From contig JAZRPB010000006.1 in the NCBI GenBank assembly GCA_045649025.1, positions 62,001-126,000 of the forward strand: DNA of 64,000 nt, in the 5' to 3' direction. This stretch comes from Ornithomonoglobus_A sp045649025. Lineage in GTDB: Bacteria; Bacillota; Clostridia; UBA1381. The notes below the pieces were generated by a model. The model made no database searches. It was not told the origin of the DNA and saw only the letters and a list, made by a program, of their open reading frames with translations. The position numbers and the translations under genes were made by a program. Of the stretch, positions 9,801-16,644 are shown piece after piece. Position 1 is the first letter of the stretch; the number at the start of each line of letters is the position of its first letter.

Positions 9801-11467
9801 GTATCATTTTCAGTGTTTGTGCGTACACTGTTATTGACAACATTATTTTCTTGTGATATAATATTGTTGTTAATAGGAGTTTGCTCGTTTACATGTGTTG
9901 AGTTGTTATCAACCGCCGTGTGAGAAGCTCCTATTTTTATTACTTCATGCAAATAAAATTTATTATTATGTTTACTATTTGGGTAATTTTTTACAATAAC
10001 GCCCACAACAGAAGTGTCTCCATTTATATCTCCTTTGCCTGCAATCAAATAAGTATCATATCCTCTGTTTTTCCAGTTTGTATCATGTGAAATAATAAAA
10101 CCTTTTTCAATTACATCTTTTATAGCCGCAACAGCAGTAAATTTTTCTCCCGACATACCATGAAACACAGTTGTTTTTGCACCTTTTTTATTCAATTCAA
10201 CAATACCCAACACAGGATTAACCACTTTTCCGCCAATATCTTTAAAATAAGCTTCGATAGATTCTGTCATTTTCCCTTTTTTCTTAATCGACTCTGTATT
10301 TATACTGAATATTTTTGGAGTATTATTGAAAATATTGGCGCTCTCTTGTAATTTTGCAAGAAAGTTCTTACCATCATTACCGACAGGGTCAGTATTGACA
10401 TTGTTCACTGTTGCATCTCCTTTTTTATTATGTTTCTTACTTTGGAAATAAGAGTTTTTTTCTATCAATCCTTTTATATCCTTTGCTATATTTTCTATAG
10501 TAGCAACAACCTTTTCACCGCTATCAGAAAAATAATCAGCCAAGCTTCCAATTGTACCTTTCTCTGCGTAGAACTCAACCATTCTCTTTGCAAATATAGC
10601 AATATCACCCTTTTGCCCTACTTTCTCCATACTCACAAATATATTTTCTTTTGCTCCAGGCAATAATGTTTCATTTATAGCATCAACAACAGGTTTTATT
10701 TCACCCTCTGCTAAATCAATAACATCTTCATTAACAGTGGTATATTCGGTGCTAACAGGTGCACTCTCATTGTGCCTTTTTTTATAATTTTTCAAATGCT
10801 TTTGTATTGTGTGGCTTATATCTCCGTTGCTGTTTTCAAGCATATACTTGTATTGAGCAGATAAAACTTCTTCCAACGAATTAGAGCGAACGATATTTTC
10901 ATTTGCCACAAATCCCCCTGAACCTTCTCCGTATGTGCCGCTTTCATATGTGCCGTCTGATAACACTCTTACATACCCACTGCGTGTCCCTGCAAATATG
11001 TTTTTGATTTTGTCTACTTTTTTTAAGTCGTATTCCACGTTAGATATTTCTGTTTCCACATAGTCAACAACCACTTTTTCAAAGTCAGTTGTTGCATTTT
11101 GGACGGGAACCATTGTATCTTTCGAAGATAAGCTTTCAGAGTTTCCAATTTGTTCATATTGGTTTCTTAAAATAAGAGTGTCAGCTTTTGCATTCTCAAG
11201 CACCTTACGTTCAACTGTTTTGCCGTTGTCTATTTCAACAACAGTATTCGTATCATCACGCTCTACAACAGTGATAGTGTTATTGAACTTTGTATCTCTG
11301 AATGTATCACCAACGGAGACCGAGTTCTTGTTGACAGTTTTATTATCTTGTGATATAATATTATTAGAAGCAGACGATGAGACAAGGGGCGTTTCGGACG
11401 TGAGCTGTGGAGTAATATTATTACTATTCGGCACTTGGCTACCAACGTCTGCTTTTTGTATTCTCAC
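6824..11467 (-). CDS. Large phage-type polyvalent protein, probably truncated at both ends
   Basis: A 1547-residue ORF rich in Asn, Ser and Asp, unlike its neighbours. Seen in order: residues 401-512 resemble the LPD3/barnase-like domain of phage polyvalent proteins (GIVELNKKGAKTTVFHG, NRGYDTYLIAG, FYLHEV); two similar helical segments at about 285-335 and 583-640; low-complexity linkers at about 741-880 and 1375-1450; a zincin-like protease motif HELVH (968-972) with EEFVAN (1020-1025). The last 55 residues (PVGENPHREIQVPK, SQTVRTILEA) look like a linker module that, from memory, continues into further domains in homologues. The GTG start has no ribosome site, and the frame stays open 36 codons upstream with protein-like sequence but no start. 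Such proteins travel in phages and conjugative elements; none of their other genes is present, so this looks like a remnant beside tRNA-Glu. Confidence 0.7.
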   Translation of the reverse strand: MRIQKADVGSQVPNSNNITPQLTSETPLVSSSASNNIISQDNKTVNKNSVSVGDTFRDTKFNNTITVVERDDTNTVVEIDNGKTVERKVLENAKADTLILRNQYEQIGNSESLSSKDTMVPVQNATTDFEKVVVDYVETEISNVEYDLKKVDKIKNIFAGTRSGYVRVLSDGTYESGTYGEGSGGFVANENIVRSNSLEEVLSAQYKYMLENSNGDISHTIQKHLKNYKKRHNESAPVSTEYTTVNEDVIDLAEGEIKPVVDAINETLLPGAKENIFVSMEKVGQKGDIAIFAKRMVEFYAEKGTIGSLADYFSDSGEKVVATIENIAKDIKGLIEKNSYFQSKKHNKKGDATVNNVNTDPVGNDGKNFLAKLQESANIFNNTPKIFSINTESIKKKGKMTESIEAYFKDIGGKVVNPVLGIVELNKKGAKTTVFHGMSGEKFTAVAAIKDVIEKGFIISHDTNWKNRGYDTYLIAGKGDINGDTSVVGVIVKNYPNSKHNNKFYLHEVIKIGASHTAVDNNSTHVNEQTPINNNIISQENNVVNNSVRTNTENDTKTAKVIKAIKNSLRPEIISNPKIMSMLQERFGENGFAEFASDIILTYSQNGSIGEHEALFTDGGKAVYDALAENIDTKFSVNVLNDETNSDIINDDNVIETSYSTDENDLTLYLPRQEYAMVSKAIMKKNAGVADKKLKPVDYVYAADGFYVYRNNSFGDFTVTEKFDVETEYERISVLEELIDDGIYTNTDRERLNRLLDDVQSGEGSNTGDNERTENRRTAVGNDRVFGGQQRSDTIRHSSGVSENNSSDEVSYSVEREGNDSGQAGDLLSNGSSEWQNGKRPRQPTKRVDGRSRRYKEGKGIANERREYCKTLKDAGNTIRKVIFGHQCEVIGKEHYTKRMANIEKRNAKNGIDETIFITGKAKLPFLKDKNGNSKTAKGIFIKTKDGRKIVIVQYDHDLFTPEQINDHELVHKDFKSNRVQKVKNLIINSLSVVEKKDILERLARDYNGIIKNNEEKIFEEFVANTLSGMNEYTSQFDELVKAYWAEDDALIDTFKVSEYVESTDSGGGKNDYNMDVFPTYSEKYTEDDYTDFGWARANGILNAGQNSDYRSKFMAAKNGHAKFNMTNSGEYIIPVSDIYDASKEGINNTLVFANGTIDKPVITSIIRIYEDNETILDIVRRYIYDCERRGIQPEVRGSFRRYYAVDFKSSKEQQEEILSGTEYSEDNSYRGENRQETERSGEIIEPITAFDIDNRRPNSSGKSIGDTPSNEINKLLGVDDISYSNVTNTTKIKYNPSGLKLTATEREKVYSAISTDYYNKNKTHEGLQYQSCVTDNEHILYIYEDGGFGYYNVVAKVDYANEDVATAIMGVINNEKIDTISNLINRVTEILEDRRSGYSIYNAYTKKIRRGGRNASLHKGPSSRDKSGRFDANSSRDRGAGRGNESARERISDFGEGSPYDENISNVSYSLAGENTEFWDEWLDKIKEYGAIPVGENPHREIQVPKRTAKDKKVSQTVRTILEAKATPDEAVPTIEKMVEDGIFSY
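7111..7344 (-). CDS. Nested small gene, 77 residues, +1 frame inside the polyvalent gene
   Basis: The ORF lies wholly inside the large gene on the same strand, shifted +1. Its ATG has a very good ribosome site (GGGGGTGA, 6 nt before the start). The product is helical and globular-looking, with TQSQTLLIELLKSL, EAAILFI, AMLLYIKD and a C-terminal acidic helix. It is clearly related to the other nested product at 9037-9246 (shared TQ, LI, AIL, AM, D, T positions). The host frame here is a disordered Arg/Ser/Gly/Asp linker, as expected where the second frame is the constrained one. Function unknown. Confidence 0.6.
   Translation of the reverse strand: MRKLTQSQTLLIELLKSLKIDEAAILFITLTLKRLDAVDAMLLYIKDHHQETNREDLMQTAVEIEELAEEMNLPENE
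8821..9012 (-). CDS. Nested small gene, 63 residues, +1 frame inside the polyvalent gene
   Basis: The ORF starts 24 nt after the nested gene at 9037-9246, in the same +1 frame relative to the host. It has a purine-rich site (AGAGAGG) 3-4 nt before the ATG, which is close but usable. The product begins MTVAKQEIYYQMEAASG, then VPASQLKEWMEGQ, and ends with a helix (SEESIAKLSKMLGI). It reads as an ordinary small soluble protein, while the host frame over the same bases is a charged linker. I do not recognise the family. Confidence 0.5.
   Translation of the reverse strand: MTVAKQEIYYQMEAASGRTVSVPASQLKEWMEGQDAIKRGKESQMSEESIAKLSKMLGIPYEK
9037..9246 (-). CDS. Nested small gene, 69 residues, +1 frame inside the polyvalent gene
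   Basis: The ATG is preceded by GGAGGAG about ten bases upstream, inside the coding sequence of the host gene. The helical product (TQTEKDLIGCLMMF, EAILGIMSGL, AMIEFLADN, TQSDILLELV) aligns along its length with the nested product at 7111-7344, so the two are paralogues placed in two separate disordered linkers of the same host protein. Paralogy plus ribosome sites argues for real overlapping genes and not chance ORFs. Function unknown. Confidence 0.6.
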   Translation of the reverse strand: MAYTPTQTEKDLIGCLMMFRVEKEAILGIMSGLKTEEQQWAMIEFLADNREATQSDILLELVKITRQMK

Positions 11468-11575
11468 AGATGTTATCCATATAGTTTTTCTTTTTGTATC
11501 AGGAACAACCTTAAATGCGGTTTTTTGTTGCCTTTTAAATTGTGCTAATGGTGCATAAACGTTGTGAAACTGTGT
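11468..11575 (-). pseudogene. In-frame 5' extension of the polyvalent gene lacking a start
   Basis: Thirty-six sense codons precede the GTG of the large gene in frame, up to a TGA at 11576-11578, and contain no ATG, GTG or TTG. The translation (HNVYAPLAQFKRQ, then KTAFKVVPD, then KTIWITS) looks like the end of a folded domain, so the original gene probably began further upstream and was cut off just after the ABC-F terminator. Confidence 0.45.
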
Positions 11576-11577
11576 TC

Positions 11578-11625
11578 AAAAAAAATCATAACACAAAACA
11601 GGAAGCAAAATCTGCTTCCTGTTTT
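11578..11625 (-). terminator. Terminator of the ABC-F gene
   Basis: Minus-strand stem AAAACAGGAAGCA/TGCTTCCTGTTTT with a T-rich tail a few bases later. Confidence 0.65.
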
Positions 11626-11629
11626 GGTT

Positions 11630-13234
11630 TTATACTCTCTTTTGTTCTATATATTCATCGAATGTACACATTCTGTCTATTACTGTGCCGTCTGATTGGA
11701 TATCTAAAATTCTGTTTGCAATAGTATTTACAAATTCGTGGTCATGGGAGGCAAATACAACATTACCCTTAAATGCAGTAAGTCCGTTATTTACTGCCGT
11801 TATACTTTCCAGATCAAGATGGTTTGTGGGTTGGTCTAAAATAAGAACATTAGACCCAAAAAGCATCATACGTGACAGCATACATCTCACCTTCTCGCCG
11901 CCCGACAATACCTTAACCTGTTTAAAGACATCATCACCGCTAAACAACATTCTTCCCAAAAAGCCTCTTATATATGTTTCATTCTGTGTTTCAAAGCCAT
12001 CGGGTGCATATTGTCGTAACCAATCCATAAGATTTAGTTCACAGCCCTCAAAGAATTCTGTGTTATCCTTTGGAAAGTAGCTTCTTGAAGTGGATATTCC
12101 CCATTTAATTGTACCACTATCAGGTTCTGTTTCAAGTGCAAGCATTTTTATAAGCTCTGTAACTGCAAGCTCATTTTCACCTATGATTGCAATTTTATCG
12201 TCGTGATTCATTGTGAAGTTGAAGTCCTTTATTAAAACCTCGCCATTCACACTTTTTGATACCATATCAACCGTCAGCAAGTCTTTACCTGCCTCTCTGT
12301 CTCGTTCAAAGCCCACAAAAGGATATCTTCTCGACGATGCAGGCAATTCCTCAACAGTAAGCTTATCGAGCATTTTCTTACGACTTGTGGCTTGCTTTGA
12401 TTTTGATTTATTGGCAGAAAACCTTGCTATAAAGGTTTGCAGCTCTTGTATTTTCTCCTCTGCCCTCTTATTTTGTTGTTTTATCATTTTCTGTATCAGC
12501 TGGCTCGATTCATACCAAAATTCATAGTTACCAACATACATTTTTATCTTGGTATAATCTATATCAACAATATGAGTACATACAACATTCAAAAAGTATC
12601 TGTCGTGCGATACAACTATAACTGTACCCTCATAATTTATCAAAAATTCTTCTAACCACTCTATTGCCTGCAAATCAAGGTGGTTTGTAGGCTCGTCAAG
12701 TAATATTATATCAGGATTGCCAAACAGGGCTTGAGCAAGCAATACCTTAACCTTTTCCTTACCATCAAGCTCCGACATCTGTTTATATAAAACATCCTCC
12801 AAAAGTCCAAGACCTTGTATAAGCTTTGATGCGTCAGACTCTGCCTCCCAACCGTCCATTTCAGCAAATTCCGCCTCAAGCTCTGCAGCTCTTACGCCGT
12901 CCTCATCGCTAAAGTCCTCTTTTTCGTATAGTGCGTCCTTTTCCTTCATAATAGAATACAGCTTTTGGTTGCCCATTATAACTGTATCGAGCACCGAATA
13001 TTCATCATATGCAAAGTGGTCTTGCTTTAAAACCGACATTCTGCAATTTGGTGCAATTGAAATTGTACCCGATGTTGTTTCAAGCTCACCCGAAAGCAGC
13101 TTTAGAAATGTGGATTTACCTGCACCGTTTGCACCTATCACACCATAGCAGTTACCCGGGGTAAATTTTAAATTAACATCTGAAAATAAATTCTCACCAC
13201 TAAAATTCAGGCTTACATCTGTTACTGTTATCAT
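11630..13234 (-). CDS. ykpA: ABC-F family ATPase, YkpA/YbiT-like
   Basis: A 534-residue soluble ABC-F protein with two ATPase domains and no membrane segment. The first Walker A is IGANGAGKST (residues about 34-43), the first signature is degenerate (MSELDGKEKVKVLLAQ), Walker B is IILLDEPTNHLD, and the inter-domain linker (about 240-310) is charged. The second half has GENELAVTEL instead of a normal Walker A, so the second site is probably weak or inactive, then LSGGEKVRCMLSR and VLILDQPTNHLD with Gln in place of the catalytic Glu neighbour. Family members act on ribosomes in translation; the sequence most resembles Bacillus YkpA. Confidence 0.9.
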   Translation of the reverse strand: MITVTDVSLNFSGENLFSDVNLKFTPGNCYGVIGANGAGKSTFLKLLSGELETTSGTISIAPNCRMSVLKQDHFAYDEYSVLDTVIMGNQKLYSIMKEKDALYEKEDFSDEDGVRAAELEAEFAEMDGWEAESDASKLIQGLGLLEDVLYKQMSELDGKEKVKVLLAQALFGNPDIILLDEPTNHLDLQAIEWLEEFLINYEGTVIVVSHDRYFLNVVCTHIVDIDYTKIKMYVGNYEFWYESSQLIQKMIKQQNKRAEEKIQELQTFIARFSANKSKSKQATSRKKMLDKLTVEELPASSRRYPFVGFERDREAGKDLLTVDMVSKSVNGEVLIKDFNFTMNHDDKIAIIGENELAVTELIKMLALETEPDSGTIKWGISTSRSYFPKDNTEFFEGCELNLMDWLRQYAPDGFETQNETYIRGFLGRMLFSGDDVFKQVKVLSGGEKVRCMLSRMMLFGSNVLILDQPTNHLDLESITAVNNGLTAFKGNVVFASHDHEFVNTIANRILDIQSDGTVIDRMCTFDEYIEQKRV

Positions 13235-13268
13235 TTTTTATTCCTTTCTTGAGCAACACATTTTGTGA

Positions 13269-14462
13269 TTATCTTCTTTTTTGATACTCTATAATTTTAT
13301 GATTTTGCGAGAAAAACTGAAGATTTGAGTCAAAATACAAATGCGAAACCTCGTCACCCTTTATTTTCTGACCATTCTCTATTTTATTTGCAGTATCCCA
13401 CGTTGTGTCAACTATAACCCATCTACCATCTACATAAACTTCGTTCCAAGCGTGATTTTGATAATCTGTTGCAATTGTTTCATCTGTCCAGTCCATATCA
13501 TTTCCAACACCAAGTGCATATCCCGAAACAACGTTACAGGGAATATCCACACTTCTGCACAAGGATGCATAAAGTGTTGCAAAGCCAAGACATACCGCAC
13601 GTTGAGTTCTTATAATTTCATCGGCATAAAACGGCGGGGTTGCTTCCGAATCAAGATTATCTATATCATAATACATATACGAGCATACCCAGTCGTGAAG
13701 GGCTACTGCCTTATCGTAGTCCGAGGTAAGCCCCGACGTTACCTGTTGAGCAATAGATGAAATTGATGTGTAATCACTCTGTATAGACGGTGTTGATTTT
13801 AATGCATCAGATATTGATTTATCTGTTTCATATTGCACTCTGTTATTTTCATAAACAGGCGATGCTTTAATTTCCCACGCTCCATATTGGTTTTTAAAAA
13901 TAGTTACAACATTAAGCACCCAGCTTTTAAACTCACCATATGCTTTGTTGCCAGTATATACTGTAATCTTTAGTGTATCTGCATCTGTATCGGGAATTTT
14001 TATGCTTTTATTGAACACTCCCTCGGCAGTTGTTGGAATTGTTGTTTGCTCCACAGTTTCTTTATAATCATCAAAGCAGACAACAAGATATTTTTTGTAT
14101 TCACTGTCTGTTATGCCAAATACCTCTAATTTATCACCTTCATCATTTATTCGCATACTGATATTTTCATCGGGATAAAAGGTAAGCATAGGACTGTCGG
14201 CAATATATGCATTCTGTGCAACATCCTCGGGGTCTATGGGCAGCTCTTCATTTTTTATATATGCAACTATCTGCGACGGTGTTGGAATTACCGAAGTGAT
14301 TTTTGAAAGTGCGCTTGAAAAATCTGCACTCATATTGGTTACAATGGGATATTGTTCCAGCTCGGGAATATATTTTGAAATATTCAAGAAAAAATCAGTT
14401 TGAGCATTTATAATACCCACACCAACTGCAAGAATTACAAGAAAAGCTATAACCTTTTTCAC
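13269..14462 (-). CDS. Exported transglutaminase-like protein
   Basis: About 397 residues. An N-terminal hydrophobic segment acts as signal or anchor, a beta-rich region of unknown fold follows, and the C-terminal transglutaminase-like core has Cys in AVCLGFATLYASLC, His in NHAWNEVYVDGRW and Asp in VDTTWD, a complete triad. Such proteins are usually extracytoplasmic cysteine peptidases or amidases. I chose the GTG at 14462 because GAGGGTGA lies 6 nt upstream; the longer ORF would begin inside the tRNA-Cys region. Substrate not predictable. Confidence 0.8.
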   Translation of the reverse strand: MKKVIAFLVILAVGVGIINAQTDFFLNISKYIPELEQYPIVTNMSADFSSALSKITSVIPTPSQIVAYIKNEELPIDPEDVAQNAYIADSPMLTFYPDENISMRINDEGDKLEVFGITDSEYKKYLVVCFDDYKETVEQTTIPTTAEGVFNKSIKIPDTDADTLKITVYTGNKAYGEFKSWVLNVVTIFKNQYGAWEIKASPVYENNRVQYETDKSISDALKSTPSIQSDYTSISSIAQQVTSGLTSDYDKAVALHDWVCSYMYYDIDNLDSEATPPFYADEIIRTQRAVCLGFATLYASLCRSVDIPCNVVSGYALGVGNDMDWTDETIATDYQNHAWNEVYVDGRWVIVDTTWDTANKIENGQKIKGDEVSHLYFDSNLQFFSQNHKIIEYQKRR

Positions 14463-14492
14463 AAAAATCACCCTCTTACACGCAAATAAGAT

Positions 14493-14521
14493 AAAAAAAG
14501 CACTCCCCAGGAAGTGCTTTT
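14493..14521 (-). terminator. Terminator of the five-tRNA cluster
   Basis: Minus-strand stem AAAAGCACTT/AGTGCTTTT followed by a T-run, directly after tRNA-Cys. Confidence 0.85.
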
Positions 14522-14528
14522 GGTAAAG

Positions 14529-14600
14529 AGGCGCCACCCGGATTTGAACCGGGGCATAAAAGTTTTGCAGACTTCTGCCTTACCACTTGGCTATGGCGCC
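14529..14600 (-). tRNA. tRNA-Cys (anticodon GCA)
   Basis: Acceptor GGCGCCA/TGGCGCC, anticodon loop with GCA and T-loop GGTTCAAATCC; discriminator U fits bacterial tRNA-Cys. CCA is not encoded. Last tRNA of the cluster. Confidence 0.93.
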
Positions 14601-14645
14601 ATATTTGTAAAACAAAAGACGCAAAGGTGCGTCTTTTGTTTCAAA

Positions 14646-14720
14646 TGGAGCGGAAGACGAGATTCGAACTCGCGACGTTCACCTTGGCAAGGTGACGCTC
14701 TACCACTGAGCCACTCCCGC
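14646..14720 (-). tRNA. tRNA-Gly (anticodon GCC)
   Basis: Acceptor GCGGGAG/CTTCCGC, anticodon stem-loop CACCT-TGCCA-AGGTG (GCC), T-loop GTTCGAATC; 3' CCA is encoded. The body is identical to the second copy at 29000-29071. Confidence 0.93.
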
Positions 14721-14728
14721 ACTTTTGA

Positions 14729-14801
14729 TGCCTTCGGGTGGAATCGAACCGCCGACACAGGGATTTTCAGTCCCTTGCTCTACCGACTGAGCTACAAAGG
14801 C
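14729..14801 (-). tRNA. tRNA-Phe (anticodon GAA)
   Basis: Acceptor GCCTTTG/CGAAGGC, anticodon loop CTGAAAA (GAA), T-loop GGTTCGATTCC, discriminator A, no encoded CCA. Confidence 0.93.
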
Positions 14802-14804
14802 ATA

Positions 14805-14881
14805 TGGCGACCCGGATGAGGCTCGAACTCACGACCTCCAGCGTGACAGGCTGGCGTACTAACCAACTGAACTACCGGGCC
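14805..14881 (-). tRNA. tRNA-Asp (anticodon GTC)
   Basis: Acceptor GGCCCGG/CCGGGTC, anticodon loop TGTCACG (GTC), discriminator G as expected for tRNA-Asp; CCA is encoded. Confidence 0.93.
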
Positions 14882-14888
14882 AGATTAA

Positions 14889-14961
14889 TGGGAATTACAG
14901 GGCTCGAACCTGTGACATCCTGCTTGTAAGGCAGACGCTCTCCCAGCTGAGCTAAACTCCC
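14889..14961 (-). tRNA. tRNA-Val (anticodon TAC)
   Basis: Acceptor GGGAGTT/AATTCCC, anticodon loop CTTACAA (TAC), T-loop GGTTCGAGCCC, discriminator A, no encoded CCA. First tRNA of the cluster Val-Asp-Phe-Gly-Cys. Confidence 0.93.
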
Positions 14962-15006
14962 ATATATACCTGTTTTTTTATGTCATCTCAATTAACGACA
15001 GGAATT

Positions 15007-15035
15007 ATTATAACAGATACTTCCCAATTTGTCAA
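15007..15035 (-). promoter_or_regulatory. Promoter of the tRNA cluster
   Basis: Full-consensus sigma-A promoter on the minus strand: TTGACA (15030-15035), 17-bp spacer, TATAAT (15007-15012). The rest of 14962-15145 is AT-rich with nothing else recognised. Confidence 0.9.
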
Positions 15036-15145
15036 CACTTTTTAGAAACTTTTTTTTATTTTTTTAGTTTTTTCATTTTTTAGGTATAAAAACACAAAAA
15101 AATGATAAATAATGAGAAAAATACAACTTATTTTACACAAAACAC

Positions 15146-15174
15146 TTGACAAGTGGTAATTTTTGTACTAAAAT
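15146..15174 (+). promoter_or_regulatory. Promoter of the hup operon
   Basis: TTGACA (15146-15151), 17-bp spacer, TAAAAT (15169-15174). Confidence 0.8.
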
Positions 15175-15230
15175 GATAGAGGTATGGGATGTTAATCCCG
15201 TTATTAAAATATTTCAAGGAGGAAACATAT

Positions 15231-15509
15231 ATGAACAAGACAGAATTAGTTGCAGCTGTTGCACAAAGTGCAGAGTTGACAAAAAAGCAAGCTGAAGCAG
15301 CAGTTGTTGCTGTTACAGAAACAATTAAGAAGGCTCTTTGCGAAGGTGACAAGGTTCAATTATTTGGCTTTGGCGGTTTCGAAGTAAGAGAAAGAGATGC
15401 AAGACAAGGTAAGAACCCAAGAACAGGTGAAGTTATCAACATTCCTGCATCAAAGGTTCCTGCATTCAAGGCTGGTAAGGCTTTCAAGGATGCTGTAAAC
15501 AACAAATAA
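15231..15509 (+). CDS. hup: HU-type DNA-binding protein
   Basis: The 92-residue histone-like protein has the usual length and order: N-terminal helices with MNKTELV, the conserved FGFGGFEVRERDAR turn and the DNA-binding arm GKNPRTGEVINIPA. It bends and packs nucleoid DNA as a homodimer. The ATG at 15231 is preceded by AAGGAGG; an upstream in-frame ATG would add 14 unsupported residues. In this lineage the gene heads the conserved cluster with rqcP, yabP, yabQ, divIC and an S1 protein, though an inverted-repeat element now separates it from rqcP. Confidence 0.96.
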   Translation: MNKTELVAAVAQSAELTKKQAEAAVVAVTETIKKALCEGDKVQLFGFGGFEVRERDARQGKNPRTGEVINIPASKVPAFKAGKAFKDAVNNK

Positions 15510-15525
15510 TTTTTCTTAAAAAAAG

Positions 15526-15627
15526 ATAAGGGGCTGTCGTATCAAAAGATTTATTGTATGAAACAAAAATAGAGAAAACACTTCTATACACTTTTATACA
15601 AAATCCATTGATACGACAGTCCCTTAT
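15526..15627. repeat. 102-bp element with 20-bp terminal inverted repeats
   Basis: Arms ATAAGGGGCTGTCGTATCAA and its complement (one mismatch) enclose about 62 bp of AT-rich DNA with no coding potential. It looks like a miniature inverted-repeat element or a large hairpin. It sits between hup and rqcP and ends 13 nt before the rqcP ATG. No convincing target duplication was found. Confidence 0.7.
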
Positions 15628-15640
15628 TATTTGGTGCAAT

Positions 15641-15883
15641 ATGAGAATAGATAAATTTTTAAAAGTTTCAAGACTAATTAAAAGACGTGCAGTGGCAAAC
15701 GAAGCATGTGACCAAGGCAGAATTACCGTAAACGGTAAGGTTGTTAAAGCATCTTACGACGTTAAAGAAAACGACATCCTTGAAATTAAAATGGGCGAAC
15801 GTGTTATTAAGGTGCAGGTTAAAGATATTAAAGAGCATGTTTTAAAGAATGATGCCACTTCTCTTTACGAAGTAATAAATTAA
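15641..15883 (+). CDS. rqcP: S4-domain RNA-binding protein RqcP
   Basis: An 80-residue S4 domain protein (MRIDKFLKVSRLIKRR, then QGRITVNGKVVKASYDVK), matching Bacillus YabO/RqcP in sequence and in place. RqcP supports C-terminal alanine tailing on stalled 50S subunits with RqcH. I chose the ATG at 15641 because the family starts there; an ORF start 87 nt upstream lies inside the inverted-repeat element. No good Shine-Dalgarno is visible, since the inverted-repeat arm ends just before the start. Confidence 0.9.
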   Translation: MRIDKFLKVSRLIKRRAVANEACDQGRITVNGKVVKASYDVKENDILEIKMGERVIKVQVKDIKEHVLKNDATSLYEVIN

Positions 15884-15934
15884 TAAATCACCTCATATAT
15901 ATAATGTGATTCTTATATATGGGGGTAATATATT

Positions 15935-16213
15935 GTGACACAGAATACAATTTCAAAAAACACAGAGCATAAGGTTGAAATAAATAACCGCAAATGCATA
16001 TCAATGACAGGTGTTGTTGATGTGGGTAACTTTTCCGAAACGGCTGTTGATATAACCACAACCAACGGTACAATAATATTAAAGGGCAAAGGTCTTAATA
16101 TTTCAAAGCTCGATACAGATTTGGGTGAGCTAAATATTTGCGGAGAAATTATTTCGATTCAATACACAAAAACAAAGCAAAAACAATCGGTTTTTGAGGG
16201 CTTGTTTAAATAA
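15935..16213 (+). CDS. yabP: Sporulation protein YabP
   Basis: A 92-residue YabP/YqfC-family protein (NRKCISMTGVVDVGNF, then GTIILKGKGLNI). In Bacillus it is made in the mother cell and sits in the same cluster. The start is GTG with GGGGG 9 nt upstream. Its stop codon is 2 nt before yabQ. Its presence supports an endospore-forming lineage. Confidence 0.9.
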   Translation: MTQNTISKNTEHKVEINNRKCISMTGVVDVGNFSETAVDITTTNGTIILKGKGLNISKLDTDLGELNICGEIISIQYTKTKQKQSVFEGLFK

Positions 16214-16215
16214 AT

Positions 16216-16644
16216 ATGACAAGCGAGGTCTTTTCACTTATACTTTTAACCCTCACAGGCGTACTACTGGGTCTATGCTACGATATTGTGCGTGCCATAA
16301 GACGTGCAATAAGCTTTAATATTGTTTTTATATGGATAAGTGATTTTTTATATTGGATTGTTGCTACATGCACCATTGCATATATGCTGCTTATAACCGA
16401 CGACGGAATAATAAGCACATATGAGATATGCGGCTTAATTTTGGGTGCAATTTTGTATTATAATACTTTAAGTCGGCTTATATTAAAGATATTTGGATAT
16501 GTTTTTGCAAAAATTATTAAAATATTTAAATTATTTTTGCAAATACTATTGACACCAGTGCGATTTTTGTATAAAATTCTTATAGGGAGGAATGTTAATG
16601 AGCAAATCAGTAAAACAAGTGCCAAAAAAACGGGCACGCTATAA
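16216..16644 (+). CDS. yabQ: Spore cortex protein YabQ
   Basis: A 142-residue membrane protein with four to five hydrophobic segments (GVLLGLCYDIVRAIRR, then a WISDFLYWIVA segment) and a basic C-terminus. This matches YabQ, needed for spore cortex formation in Bacillus and located in the forespore-surrounding membrane. Its 3' end overlaps divIC by 47 nt. Confidence 0.88.
   Translation: MTSEVFSLILLTLTGVLLGLCYDIVRAIRRAISFNIVFIWISDFLYWIVATCTIAYMLLITDDGIISTYEICGLILGAILYYNTLSRLILKIFGYVFAKIIKIFKLFLQILLTPVRFLYKILIGRNVNEQISKTSAKKTGTL

Noticed and set aside
9640..9843. Fourth nested +1-frame ORF in the polyvalent gene
   Set aside because: It has no ribosome site, its composition (Leu/Arg/Tyr-rich) is typical of a shadow frame, and it is unrelated to the other nested products.
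11263..11445. Fifth nested ORF near the 5' end of the polyvalent gene
   Set aside because: TTG start without ribosome site and implausible Ile/Ser/Leu-rich product.
6694..11580. Attachment-site duplication of the tRNA-Glu 3' end
   Set aside because: I looked for a second copy of the T-arm/acceptor 3' sequence near the far end of the polyvalent gene and found none.
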